Under the pieces are notes generated by a model, which was not told where the DNA came from, made no database searches, and was given only the letters and a program-made list of their open reading frames with translations. A stretch of 64,000 nt of DNA from an uncultured Glaciecola sp. Lineage in GTDB: Bacteria; Pseudomonadota; Gammaproteobacteria; Enterobacterales; Alteromonadaceae. How positions within the stretch are numbered: position 1 is the first letter of the stretch; the number at the start of each line of letters is the position of its first letter. Positions 7,841 through 15,979 of this stretch are shown piece by piece. The stretch covers positions 124,001-188,000 of the forward strand of contig NZ_CALJHY010000003.1 of the NCBI RefSeq assembly GCF_937770335.1. Direction: 5' to 3'. The position numbers were made by a program, and so were the translations under genes.

Positions 7841-10015
7841 TTAAAAACGGTAGGTTGCAGTAACACCAAGCTGGCGCTCTTGACCAAATTGATAGTATGG
7901 CTTTGCTGGGAAATAGCCATCTCTTGGGTCGTTATTAAAGCCACCAAAACCTCTAGTAGGTAAGTTTCTATCAAATATATTCTTGGCCCATAGTTGCAAC
8001 AGGATATTTCCCTCTTGCCAATTTACTTCGGTATTGAATACAGCGGTGAATGGCGCTCGCTCATCATGCCCAACAGAAAAGCGATGGCGGTCCTTACCTT
8101 CAAATTCAACTACCCAAACAATCTGATCTGTGAACTCATAACTGGCGGACGTATAAAAAGTTATTTTAGGAGCTTGAGCTTGTAATTGTTTGTCTACAAA
8201 ACTGCCATCGACTAGTTGATAATTACCAAAGGTCGCATCAAGGTACCCCAAATTGACAACAGTACTTAATTTATCTGTAAACTGCCAATTACTTGAAATT
8301 TCCATGCCCTTGTTTATGCCCGTATCTGCATTCCCAATAACGTCAATAAATTCAACTGCACCGCTACCATCTTCTCTGTCCAGTACAGAGAAGTCACTGA
8401 CTTGAGCATCCTCTCTTTGCATGTAGAAAAAAGTAAGCGATATATTCGCTTTAATCCCACTTGAGGTTTCTATATTACCTTTAATACCAATTTCATAGTT
8501 CCAATTATATTCAGGGGAATACAATCGGTCGTTGTCCGAAACACGCTCATCAGCGTTAAATCCGCCCGCTTTATATGAACGCGAAATACTGGAATAAAAT
8601 GTCGTTTTTTGCAGTGCGTAGCTTGCCGTTAATTTGCCTGCCAATAAGCTATCATCGAGTACTTCAACAAAATTATTGCTATCAACATAGTCCGCATCAA
8701 ACTTCTCTACTCTCGCACCTGCCGTAATTGACAATGGTTCGGATATTTGCCAACTGCGTTCACCATAAAGGGCGACTGAGTTAGGTTCATAAAAACTGGT
8801 GAAGTCTGCATTGGCAAAAGTATAGATTCGAGTAAGATCCTGTTCACTTTGCTGATAATAAAGGCCGACGACCCAAGGTGAATTAGCATCAGTGGCGGCG
8901 TATCTTGCGTCTACTGTCTGGTTGCTCACTTTTCTTTTATACTGGTCAAACGAACTATACTCATCCGGATGAAAACCAACAAATGTCCAGTCTTCATCGT
9001 AGCCATAATCCAGATCCGCATTTAAAGTAGTCAGTGACAGTGAAAAGGAGTGCGCTCCTAAATCTTGTATATACTTTACGCTCGCTGCTTGTGTTTCAGT
9101 GCGATCAAATCCAGGTTCATCTGAACGGGTTTTGTTATCGTTGTCCAATGAAAAAGCATCATAGCCATTGTTTACATCAAAGCGATAAAGCTTAAATTCA
9201 AGCCCTGCTGTATCTGACATCACATAGTCAACTGCCAATTTTGCATTAAACTCGTCAATATTATTAGTATCATCGCGGTTTAAAAAGATATTTTCGACAA
9301 AGCCATCACTGTTCACTTGCTGCATAGCAATACGTGCGTTTAAACCGTCGGCTATTTGGTTAGAATAGGCTGCGCTATATCGCTGTGTATTATATTCTGC
9401 AAAACTCCCTTGCAAATAACCTTCTTGACTATCAGTCGCCGCATTACTGACTACTTTAATGATGCCAGCCAATCCGGTCGCGCCAAACCCAGTTGATTGT
9501 GGACCAGAGAGTACTTCTACTTGTTGAACATCAAATAGAGCACCTAGGCCGCCTAATCCAGAAAAATTAATTTCATCGACAACAAGAGCAACAGAAGCGT
9601 TGATTGGTTCGGCAAATAAACTGCGTTCACCTATCCCTCTAATTTGGATGAATTTTCCGCGTGACGCACCGCTACTGAAATTCAGGTTAGGTACAATACC
9701 GATGATGTCCTCCAAGTGTTCAGCTTGGCGTAAATCTAACAATTGTTCGCCAATAACGACCACACTACTGGCTAGATTATCGGGACTCCTTTGACTAAAA
9801 TCAGATGTAACGACGATCCGTTCAATGCCATTATTAATCCCTTTATTGCTTGAGGTACTGACAACTGAGGTGTCCGCTAATGCTGTAAGATGGATGCCAA
9901 AACTGAGTAAAGCAACTGCCATTGACTTCGCAATTGGATTAATGCGAAATGATTTTATAACTTGGTTTCGTGGTCTTAAGAATATTGACTGATTTGATAC
10001 TTTTATGTTTTTCAT
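7841..10015 (-). CDS. TonB-dependent outer-membrane receptor, thiamine-regulated
   Basis: A 724-residue ligand-gated porin, first gene behind a TPP riboswitch, so probably the outer-membrane importer of thiamine or a precursor. A long basic N-terminus and hydrophobic stretch (about residues 33-48) act as signal peptide. The TonB-box-like IERIVVTSD follows, then the plug domain (LEDIIGIVPNLNF, FIQIRGIGERS, VEVLSGPQSTGFGATGLAGIIKVVS). The barrel ends with the family motif (LWAKNIFDRN ... LGVTATYRF) and a C-terminal Phe as the outer-membrane sorting signal. Energy would come from a TonB system such as the TonB2 operon at 13-18 kb. The substrate is inferred from regulation and neighbours. Confidence 0.9.
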   Translation of the reverse strand: MKNIKVSNQSIFLRPRNQVIKSFRINPIAKSMAVALLSFGIHLTALADTSVVSTSSNKGINNGIERIVVTSDFSQRSPDNLASSVVVIGEQLLDLRQAEHLEDIIGIVPNLNFSSGASRGKFIQIRGIGERSLFAEPINASVALVVDEINFSGLGGLGALFDVQQVEVLSGPQSTGFGATGLAGIIKVVSNAATDSQEGYLQGSFAEYNTQRYSAAYSNQIADGLNARIAMQQVNSDGFVENIFLNRDDTNNIDEFNAKLAVDYVMSDTAGLEFKLYRFDVNNGYDAFSLDNDNKTRSDEPGFDRTETQAASVKYIQDLGAHSFSLSLTTLNADLDYGYDEDWTFVGFHPDEYSSFDQYKRKVSNQTVDARYAATDANSPWVVGLYYQQSEQDLTRIYTFANADFTSFYEPNSVALYGERSWQISEPLSITAGARVEKFDADYVDSNNFVEVLDDSLLAGKLTASYALQKTTFYSSISRSYKAGGFNADERVSDNDRLYSPEYNWNYEIGIKGNIETSSGIKANISLTFFYMQREDAQVSDFSVLDREDGSGAVEFIDVIGNADTGINKGMEISSNWQFTDKLSTVVNLGYLDATFGNYQLVDGSFVDKQLQAQAPKITFYTSASYEFTDQIVWVVEFEGKDRHRFSVGHDERAPFTAVFNTEVNWQEGNILLQLWAKNIFDRNLPTRGFGGFNNDPRDGYFPAKPYYQFGQERQLGVTATYRF

Positions 10016-10021
10016 GTGGTT

Positions 10022-10044
10022 CTCTTCATATATGTAGAAAAGAG
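10022..10044 (-). promoter_or_regulatory. Possible Shine-Dalgarno-sequestering hairpin before the receptor gene
   Basis: On the minus strand CUCUUU (10044-10039) can pair with GAAGAG (10027-10022), the purine-rich stretch just before the receptor ATG, across an 11-base loop. It lies directly after the TPP aptamer, where the expression platform should be. No U-tract terminator is visible here, so control by translation initiation is the likelier mode. This is inferred from base pairing only. Confidence 0.4.
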
Positions 10045-10078
10045 CCGGTGTTGGAGCAGGTAATTGATGTGTTTATAC

Positions 10079-10164
10079 AACCATTCCTACGCCGGTACTA
10101 ACCGGATCAGGTAAATAAGGGTTCTCAACTGAATCTCAGCAGCAAATCGCTGCACCCCTTGGTT
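10079..10164 (-). promoter_or_regulatory. TPP (thiamine pyrophosphate) riboswitch
   Basis: On the minus strand the RNA carries the conserved aptamer segments in order: GGGGTGC, then CTGAGA, ACCC, and ACCTGATCCGGTTAGTACCG followed by GCGTAGGAA. P1 pairs AACCA (10164-10160) with TGGTT (10083-10079). It stands 64 bases upstream of the receptor ATG, so TPP should repress the whole thiamine uptake operon. The rest of the 315-base gap to the thioesterase gene holds a putative promoter and no gene. Confidence 0.97.
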
Positions 10165-10174
10165 AAACGCTAAT

Positions 10175-10204
10175 ATAACAATGCGTCAGGTAGCATCATA
10201 TCAA
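10175..10204 (-). promoter_or_regulatory. Putative sigma70 promoter of the thiamine operon
   Basis: The minus strand shows TTGATA (10204-10199), an 18-base spacer and TGTTAT (10180-10175). Transcription would begin a few bases before the riboswitch P1 stem, as expected. Matches to consensus are partial. Confidence 0.4.
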
Positions 10205-10330
10205 CAAAAAATAGAATGTAAATCAATCGATTGACTAAATTCAAAATTATAGACAGTGTTAACATTAGCGTTACAAAAATAGCCCCTTAGATGAATATAG
10301 AATCGTATTTATATGCTCAAATTTACTTCG

Positions 10331-10744
10331 CTACTCCATATTTAATGCTCTCATTTCTTTTTCTGTTTGTGACAACAGCCCCTTCATCGTTTTACCGTGC
10401 TCGACCGCCAATCTAGTTATAGGGTCTACCCTGACAAAAACGATATCATCAGCCAAACATATTGTTTTTTTCGTCGCCTTATTTCGAACTAAACAAGTGA
10501 CTGTAATTGAGGTTCTGCCGACTTTCTTAGTGACTAATCCAAATTCGACAATATCACCTTGAGTAGCCGGCGATTCGAATGATATTTCGCCGATATGCTT
10601 AGTCACTAAACAGTTTGTTTCTAATTGACAGATAGCGTATATCGCAGCCTCTTCATCAATCCATTCAAGTGCCCTTCCACCGAACAAAGCATTCGCATAA
10701 TTTAAATCATTTGGCATTACTAAACGTCTGGATAAAAAACGCAT
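10331..10744 (-). CDS. Acyl-CoA thioesterase, hotdog fold (YciA-like)
   Basis: Hydrolyses acyl-CoA to free acid and CoA. The 137-residue single hotdog domain begins MRFLSRRLVMPNDLNYANALFGGRALEWIDE, matching the YciA/cytosolic long-chain thioesterase pattern in which the catalytic Asn (or Asp) and FGG precede the hotdog helix. VTKHIGEISFESPATQGDIVEF and GRTSITV follow. The ATG at 10744 has AAGGG at 5-nt spacing and gives the family length. Earlier in-frame codons at 10789 and 10825 would add an unmatched N-terminus. It is divergent from tmcA, with 65 bases between starts for two promoters. Chain-length preference is unknown. Confidence 0.85.
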   Translation of the reverse strand: MRFLSRRLVMPNDLNYANALFGGRALEWIDEEAAIYAICQLETNCLVTKHIGEISFESPATQGDIVEFGLVTKKVGRTSITVTCLVRNKATKKTICLADDIVFVRVDPITRLAVEHGKTMKGLLSQTEKEMRALNME

Positions 10745-10809
10745 TTTTTCCCTTATCAATGTAGAATAAACAGGTTCGCAATCCTCCATTATAAAAGAGA
10801 GCAAGCAAA

Positions 10810-13050
10810 TTGATAGGCAAATCACTCATTGATTGGATGGCACAAAGAAATGACTATGCCAACCATAGACAATTGTTGCTAATTTCTGGCGGCGTTGATT
10901 GGTGTCAACAGCAAACCGAATGCCTGCTCCAACAAACTTCTTCGTCTTCCTTGTTACTAAGTAATACAGTGATGGGTTTTAGTAATCATCTTAAATTCAA
11001 CTTTGTTACTCAATCGCAAATATCCCAATATAAGCAGCATCTAGGTACAGAGTATGAAATAGTAATTTACAATGCATTTGATGGAATTAAGCCCAGTGCT
11101 CTTTATGCGCTAGAGGGGGTGATTGGGAAATCGGGCTTACTCGTCATACTTTGCCCAGATCTTAAGGAATGGCAACACTATGAAGCTCAACATTCTGGTA
11201 TTGCATTTAGTTATAATACCCAACATTCAAAGAGTCTATTCATTTCAAGAATGGTTGATATCTTATTAAACGATGAGGGAACGGCCTGCATAACACCAAA
11301 CTCTGCTCATCTACCCTTTGCTTATGCTAACCAAAATAAGAGGAAAGACAGTTTACTTGGAACACTAACCTCAGGGCAGCAAACGGCGTTCAAAGCTATC
11401 GTAAGTAATGCCCAAAAAGTGAAATCGATCGGTCTTATAACCGCTAAGCGTGGCAGAGGAAAATCGACATTATTGGGGCAAATAGCGGCTACATTGGTTA
11501 CCCTAGATAACATTACTGATATTTTCATTACTGCACCACATATTAATAACGCCCAACGAGCCCAAGTCGAATATAAACGGTTCATGGTGAATTCAAAAGC
11601 CGACATAATTAAAAAAAACAAACAACGAAATGATACCCACACGGCTCGTGAACTTAAATTTATTGCTCCCGACCAGTTATGCCACTTATCCGCAAACGCC
11701 GTCTTAATCGTGGATGAAGCTGCAGCAATTGCCCCGTCAATTTTATTATTTGCATGTCAAAAATTCACTCGGGTTATCATGGCTACAACGCTCGCTGGAT
11801 ATGAAGGAAGTGGACTGGGCTTTAAAATACGTGTTTTACCCAAACTTCAAACCATGAGTAACGCTTTGATTAGTGTTGAATTGCATCATCCATTACGTTG
11901 GTACAAAGGGGATTGTTTGGAAGCGGTATTTAGTCGTGTGTTTGCCCCCTTTATTGATGAAACGCTACCTCCACAGTTTCAGGTCGCGCCGTTCACCCAT
12001 AAGCCCCTATTGGCTAATATAGATAGGAAATCTACACAGACCTATTTTCAGCAGTTAGATAAAGCTTGGCTAATCGAACATAAAAACGCACTTGCTCAGG
12101 TTTTTAGTTTATTAATACAAAGTCATTACCAAACAACACCTGATGATTTAATGCGAATTCTTGATTCTCCAGACCAACATATTGTGGTACTGACAAACAG
12201 TGCTAGCTTGTCTTATTCGACCCTTTTAATTAGTGGAGTTGCTATTATTGCACGTGAGGGAAGCATCAGATTCGCACCAAAAGATAAATTATTGGAAGGA
12301 ATAATATCCTCACGACGAAGAGTTAACGGCCATTTAGTTGCTCAAAATCTAGCTATGACCTTTTGCGATGACTGGTTTATAACAGCCAACAGCTGGCGGA
12401 TAAGTCGTATTGCAGTCAAACCTGGCCTTAGACGTTTAGGACTGGGTAAAACGTTGTTACGAAAAATCAGTGTGCTAGCTCAGAAAAATGATGTTGACTA
12501 CTTATCTACCTCGTTTGGCTTAACTAGTGAACTGAGTACATTTTGGCAGTCACAATGTTTTAAATTGTTAAAAATAGGCGCTCGCAGAGACACATCCAGT
12601 GGTGAACATAGTGGCATTATGTTCGTGGCATTAAGCGAAGCAGCTACCAATATGTTTAGTTCGTATCTCGCTGTTGCTGTAAGCGATTTAGATTATTTTT
12701 TAAACCACCTGTTAAAAAACAACAATGACATTAACTCAACTTTATTAATTCAAACTATTAGTCAATGTCGTCCTGTACCAAACGGGTCGATAAACTGGCG
12801 CAGCGTATCTGCTCGTGTGCATCATCAGCGGATTAGTCAGTTTATTGAGAACAAAAGAAGTTTAGTTAACACTGCTGCCAGCATTTACTTTGAACTAAGT
12901 AAATTAAATGTGGAGACTTCAAAAGAGCTGTCCGAGTTATTCACTCAAGCATTGCAAAAAAACCTGTCGCAACAGACTAAGGAATACGTGCTATCAAATC
13001 TCAAAGGTAAGCTAAAGAGAATTTTCGAAACACCGGCCGGCGAACTGTAA
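10810..13050 (+). CDS. tmcA: tRNA(Met) cytidine acetyltransferase
   Basis: Makes N4-acetylcytidine at the wobble position of elongator tRNA-Met, using ATP and acetyl-CoA, which stops misreading of AUA. Domain order is an N-terminal region with the LLLISGGVDWC motif, an RNA-helicase-like ATPase with Walker A AKRGRGKST and Walker B VLIVDEAAAI, a GNAT domain (SRIAVKPGLRRLGLGKTLL), and a helical tail. At 746 residues it is longer than the 671 of E. coli. The start is a TTG at 10810, which gives the same distance to the LLxxSG motif as in E. coli. An ATG at 10837 is the alternative. It is a single gene ending at a terminator shared with the TonB2 operon. Confidence 0.93.
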   Translation: MIGKSLIDWMAQRNDYANHRQLLLISGGVDWCQQQTECLLQQTSSSSLLLSNTVMGFSNHLKFNFVTQSQISQYKQHLGTEYEIVIYNAFDGIKPSALYALEGVIGKSGLLVILCPDLKEWQHYEAQHSGIAFSYNTQHSKSLFISRMVDILLNDEGTACITPNSAHLPFAYANQNKRKDSLLGTLTSGQQTAFKAIVSNAQKVKSIGLITAKRGRGKSTLLGQIAATLVTLDNITDIFITAPHINNAQRAQVEYKRFMVNSKADIIKKNKQRNDTHTARELKFIAPDQLCHLSANAVLIVDEAAAIAPSILLFACQKFTRVIMATTLAGYEGSGLGFKIRVLPKLQTMSNALISVELHHPLRWYKGDCLEAVFSRVFAPFIDETLPPQFQVAPFTHKPLLANIDRKSTQTYFQQLDKAWLIEHKNALAQVFSLLIQSHYQTTPDDLMRILDSPDQHIVVLTNSASLSYSTLLISGVAIIAREGSIRFAPKDKLLEGIISSRRRVNGHLVAQNLAMTFCDDWFITANSWRISRIAVKPGLRRLGLGKTLLRKISVLAQKNDVDYLSTSFGLTSELSTFWQSQCFKLLKIGARRDTSSGEHSGIMFVALSEAATNMFSSYLAVAVSDLDYFLNHLLKNNNDINSTLLIQTISQCRPVPNGSINWRSVSARVHHQRISQFIENKRSLVNTAASIYFELSKLNVETSKELSELFTQALQKNLSQQTKEYVLSNLKGKLKRIFETPAGEL

Positions 13051-13120
13051 TTGTATAAAATTAATCCCTATTGAAACTAAGTAGTACTAATAAACTACAC
13101 TACTTACTTAATTTTAGACA

Positions 13121-13148
13121 AAAAAAAGCTCCGTAACGGAGCTTTTTC
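13121..13148. terminator. Bidirectional intrinsic terminator (tmcA / TonB2 operon)
   Basis: AGCTCCG pairs with CGGAGCT around a TAA loop (13127-13143), flanked by an A run before and a T run after. It serves both tmcA from the left and the convergent TPR gene from the right. Confidence 0.92.
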
Positions 13149-13164
13149 TATATTACGAACCTAA

Positions 13165-14430
13165 CTAGATTCGAATGCCTCTGTTGGAAGCCTTCGTTTT
13201 TATATAAGGTTCCCAAGCTAATGCATTTTTACGAATACCTGAATCTTTCTTAGCTTCTTGCACAGCAGCCATAGCAGCTTTGTAATCACCTAGATAGAAA
13301 TACGCTTCGATCAGAGCATAGTGCACTTTACCTTCACTTTCTTCGTTGTTAATAAGTGACTTATTCAACGCTTCAACAGCGCCTTTATAATCACCTGCTG
13401 ATAACAACATTGAACCTTGTCTACGGTAAAGTTCTGGATCAGAAGCAAACTTTGCAGCTTGACCAAAATACGATGCGGCTGTCTTGAATTCACGGGCTTG
13501 AAACGCAGCATTTGCTACCGCAGATAAAGAAGTTTTATCTTTAGGTATCAAACCTGATTTCATATGCTTTTGCATCAATACAGTCGCACGATGTGGTATA
13601 CCATTTACGCTATACAATTGAGCAAGCTGGTTATGCTGAGTCGCTGTTGTTAAGTGACCCTGCATATAAGCAAGTTCAAACATGGTCAGTGCCATTTTGT
13701 AGTTTTCAGTAATCTGATAAAACAATCCGGCGTTCTTGTACCATGCTTTCGAATCAGGAAAAACTTGAAGTGCCGTCTCTATAACGTCGATGGCTTCCAT
13801 GTATTTCTTCTGATCGTAATAAACACTCATCTTTATTGCATAAGGTGTTTCTTTTGCTGGATTTAAGAACTCAATCGCCTTATCTGCCGGCGCAATGACT
13901 TTGTCCAATTGCTTCATCTCTTTATAAGCGTTAGCAATTTTAAGATAAGTCATACCATCGTCTCGGCAAGTGAATTCCATCCACTGTTCGAACCACGTTA
14001 TAGCTTCTGCATAATCACCAGCTTCGTACTTTAGATCGCCAACTAGTTTAACGATAGGAGCGTGGTCGTTATCGTTTAATATTTTGGTTTTCACCGCACG
14101 TTCAAGGTAATCAGCAGCTTCTGCCCTCTTACCTGGCTCTGAAACTAGCAATTGACCTAAAAACCGGTCGACAGAAGCTCTGTCAAATGGTTCATCAGCT
14201 TCAATTTCATACAACAAATCAATAGCTTCTTTCACCAAGTCTTGGTTGTAAGCTTCGAATGCCTTGTTCAGCTTCTTACCTACTTTCATACCTAGCAACT
14301 GCGTTTTTGCTGGCTTGTAACCCGGACATTGGACTGCCAGATTAGATTGCGCCAATGATAAGGTCGAATAAGACCCCATCACTAGTGCAGAACCAAGCAG
14401 CAATGAAGCTTTGAGAGATTTAAATTTCAT
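13165..14430 (-). CDS. TPR-repeat protein of the TonB2 system
   Basis: A 421-residue exported protein with signal peptide (MKFKSLKASLLLGSALVMG ... LAQ) and tandem tetratricopeptide repeats across most of its length (for example DYAEAITWFEQ, NYKMALTMFELAYMQG, DYKGAVEALNKSL). It is the last gene of the TonB2 operon, 3 bases after tonB. Such periplasmic TPR proteins accompany TtpC-type TonB clusters in marine gammaproteobacteria. They are thought to serve as scaffolds, though their exact role is not established. A terminator follows its stop. Confidence 0.85.
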   Translation of the reverse strand: MKFKSLKASLLLGSALVMGSYSTLSLAQSNLAVQCPGYKPAKTQLLGMKVGKKLNKAFEAYNQDLVKEAIDLLYEIEADEPFDRASVDRFLGQLLVSEPGKRAEAADYLERAVKTKILNDNDHAPIVKLVGDLKYEAGDYAEAITWFEQWMEFTCRDDGMTYLKIANAYKEMKQLDKVIAPADKAIEFLNPAKETPYAIKMSVYYDQKKYMEAIDVIETALQVFPDSKAWYKNAGLFYQITENYKMALTMFELAYMQGHLTTATQHNQLAQLYSVNGIPHRATVLMQKHMKSGLIPKDKTSLSAVANAAFQAREFKTAASYFGQAAKFASDPELYRRQGSMLLSAGDYKGAVEALNKSLINNEESEGKVHYALIEAYFYLGDYKAAMAAVQEAKKDSGIRKNALAWEPYIKTKASNRGIRI

Positions 14431-14433
14431 AAT

Positions 14434-15042
14434 CTATTCTCCTAGCTTAAAGTCTAATTGAACTTCGAGTCCAAACTGTTTTTGAGCTACGCCATCAACA
14501 ATTTGTGGACGATACTTCCACTTGCGAAGAGCACGCTTTGCATTGCGGTCAAAAATTCGCTTTGGATCAGCATCTAGTACTTCAACGTCTTCCACGCCAC
14601 CGACTTCATTAATAGTGAACGACAAACGCACCCAACCTTCTTTGCCATCTCGGGCAGCTTGTGGTGGATAGTCTGGTGGAATACGTACAATTGGAGCTGC
14701 ATCACCATCGCGCATTCCGCCAATACCACCAACTGCATTACTGATACCACCAGTGTCTACAGAGGGTATTGACAAACTAAAGCCAGACGAGTTTGGATCA
14801 GCTTGAGCAGGCTCAACTAATTCAACTTTTGGTGGCTCTTGCGGTGGCGGTGGCGGCGGCGGTGGCTTTCTCACACGAGTCTGTATTTCATCGTCAGGCT
14901 TTTGCATGACAATATCAATAACAGGTGGAGGAGGAAGCGACTCTTGCGCTTTGCCGTCATTTTGGACCAATTTCGCCATAATAACGAACAGACCAAAAGC
15001 AATCGATGCACCAAGTAAAATGGAAACTATAAATTTAACCAT
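14434..15042 (-). CDS. tonB2: TonB2-type energy transducer
   Basis: Carries the proton-motive signal from the inner-membrane ExbB/ExbD motor across the periplasm to outer-membrane receptors. The 202-residue protein has one N-terminal membrane anchor (about residues 5-25) and a proline-rich spacer with eight consecutive prolines. The C-terminal TonB domain reads PPDYPPQAARDGKEGWVRLSF, then RNAKRALRKWKYRP and a terminal beta strand. It is shorter than TonB1 proteins, typical of TonB2. It follows exbD by 1 base. The Pro tract is encoded by a GGT/GGC-rich low-complexity stretch (about 14846-14868 on the plus strand). Confidence 0.93.
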   Translation of the reverse strand: MVKFIVSILLGASIAFGLFVIMAKLVQNDGKAQESLPPPPVIDIVMQKPDDEIQTRVRKPPPPPPPPQEPPKVELVEPAQADPNSSGFSLSIPSVDTGGISNAVGGIGGMRDGDAAPIVRIPPDYPPQAARDGKEGWVRLSFTINEVGGVEDVEVLDADPKRIFDRNAKRALRKWKYRPQIVDGVAQKQFGLEVQLDFKLGE

Positions 15043-15043
15043 A

Positions 15044-15442
15044 TTAACCCCTTACCGCAATTGCAACACGGTCGATACCGGCTTCCTTCACTTGATCCAT
15101 GACTTTTACCACTATGCCATGCTTGGCCTTGGCATCTGCCTGAATAAAGACAACTTCAGAAGGTTGCTCGGACAAAAGTTTTTCAAGGTTAGCCGCGACA
15201 GCTTCCACTGAAATCTCGCGTCTATCCATCCAAACATCGCCCTTTTCGGTAATCGCAATAAATATGTTTGCCTTCTTCAATAACACTGCTGTCTCGCCTT
15301 CGGGTTTGTTTACGTCTATACCCGCTTGCTTAACAAAAACAGTCGTTACAATGAAGAATATTAGCATTATGAAGACAACGTCCAACATCGGCGTCATGTC
15401 GATTTGAGCGTCTTCTTCTTCAACTCTTACTTTACGACCCAT
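15044..15442 (-). CDS. exbD2: ExbD-like biopolymer transport protein
   Basis: Part of the proton-driven motor with ExbB. The 132-residue protein has one N-terminal membrane helix preceded by DAQIDMTPMLDVVFIMLIFF, in which the Asp of MLDVVF is the conserved proton-carrying residue. A periplasmic domain follows (VFIQADAKAKHGIVVKVMD). It lies between exbB and tonB with gaps of 11 and 1 bases, so it is co-translated with its partners. Confidence 0.95.
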   Translation of the reverse strand: MGRKVRVEEEDAQIDMTPMLDVVFIMLIFFIVTTVFVKQAGIDVNKPEGETAVLLKKANIFIAITEKGDVWMDRREISVEAVAANLEKLLSEQPSEVVFIQADAKAKHGIVVKVMDQVKEAGIDRVAIAVRG

Positions 15443-15453
15443 GATAATCTCTC

Positions 15454-15978
15454 TTAATGATGTGGCAGGCTATCAACTAATGTCTCTCTTGCCATTTTAG
15501 CTTTCGCCTCAAGACGTGAACTGAAAAACAGTCCAGAAAGAGCTGCAACCATTCCAGCCATTGTTGGAATTGTTGCCATCGAAATACCAGCAGCCATTAT
15601 TCTTGGGTTACCAGTGCCTTGTGTTGCCATACTCTCGAATACACCGATCATGCCGGTTACTGTGCCTAGCAATCCAATTAATGGACACATGGCCACCAAT
15701 GTACGGATAATAAGCAATCTTGCATCCAAGGCGTCTGACGCCTGTGAAATCCACGTGTCACGAATTCTATGCGCATACCATGAAGTAGTATCTTTTCTAG
15801 CATCCCAGTCGGCTATAATTTGCTTCTTAACCCCTGGAAATACTGAACTCAAATACCAATAACGCTCAACCATTAAAACCCACATTAGGAAGAGCGCAGC
15901 AGCGACGAAATACAACACGTCACCGCCGGCAGCGATAAAGTCCCTGACAGATTCCCATAATCCAATCAGGTACATCAT
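15454..15978 (-). CDS. exbB2: ExbB/TolQ-family proton channel subunit
   Basis: A 174-residue inner-membrane subunit of the TonB2 motor with three membrane segments. The TolQ/ExbB core motif is CPLIGLLGTVTGMIGVF, followed by RIMAAGISMATIPTMAGM. The ATG at 15978 starts 1 base beyond the ttpC stop and gives MMYLIGLWESVRDFI, a normal ExbB2 start. A longer frame to 16032 would overlap ttpC by 53 bases and was not used. Confidence 0.93.
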   Translation of the reverse strand: MMYLIGLWESVRDFIAAGGDVLYFVAAALFLMWVLMVERYWYLSSVFPGVKKQIIADWDARKDTTSWYAHRIRDTWISQASDALDARLLIIRTLVAMCPLIGLLGTVTGMIGVFESMATQGTGNPRIMAAGISMATIPTMAGMVAALSGLFFSSRLEAKAKMARETLVDSLPHH

Positions 15979-15979
15979 A

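Noticed and set aside
14846..14868. GGT/GGC triplet repeat as a minisatellite
   Set aside because: It encodes the proline spacer normal for TonB proteins.
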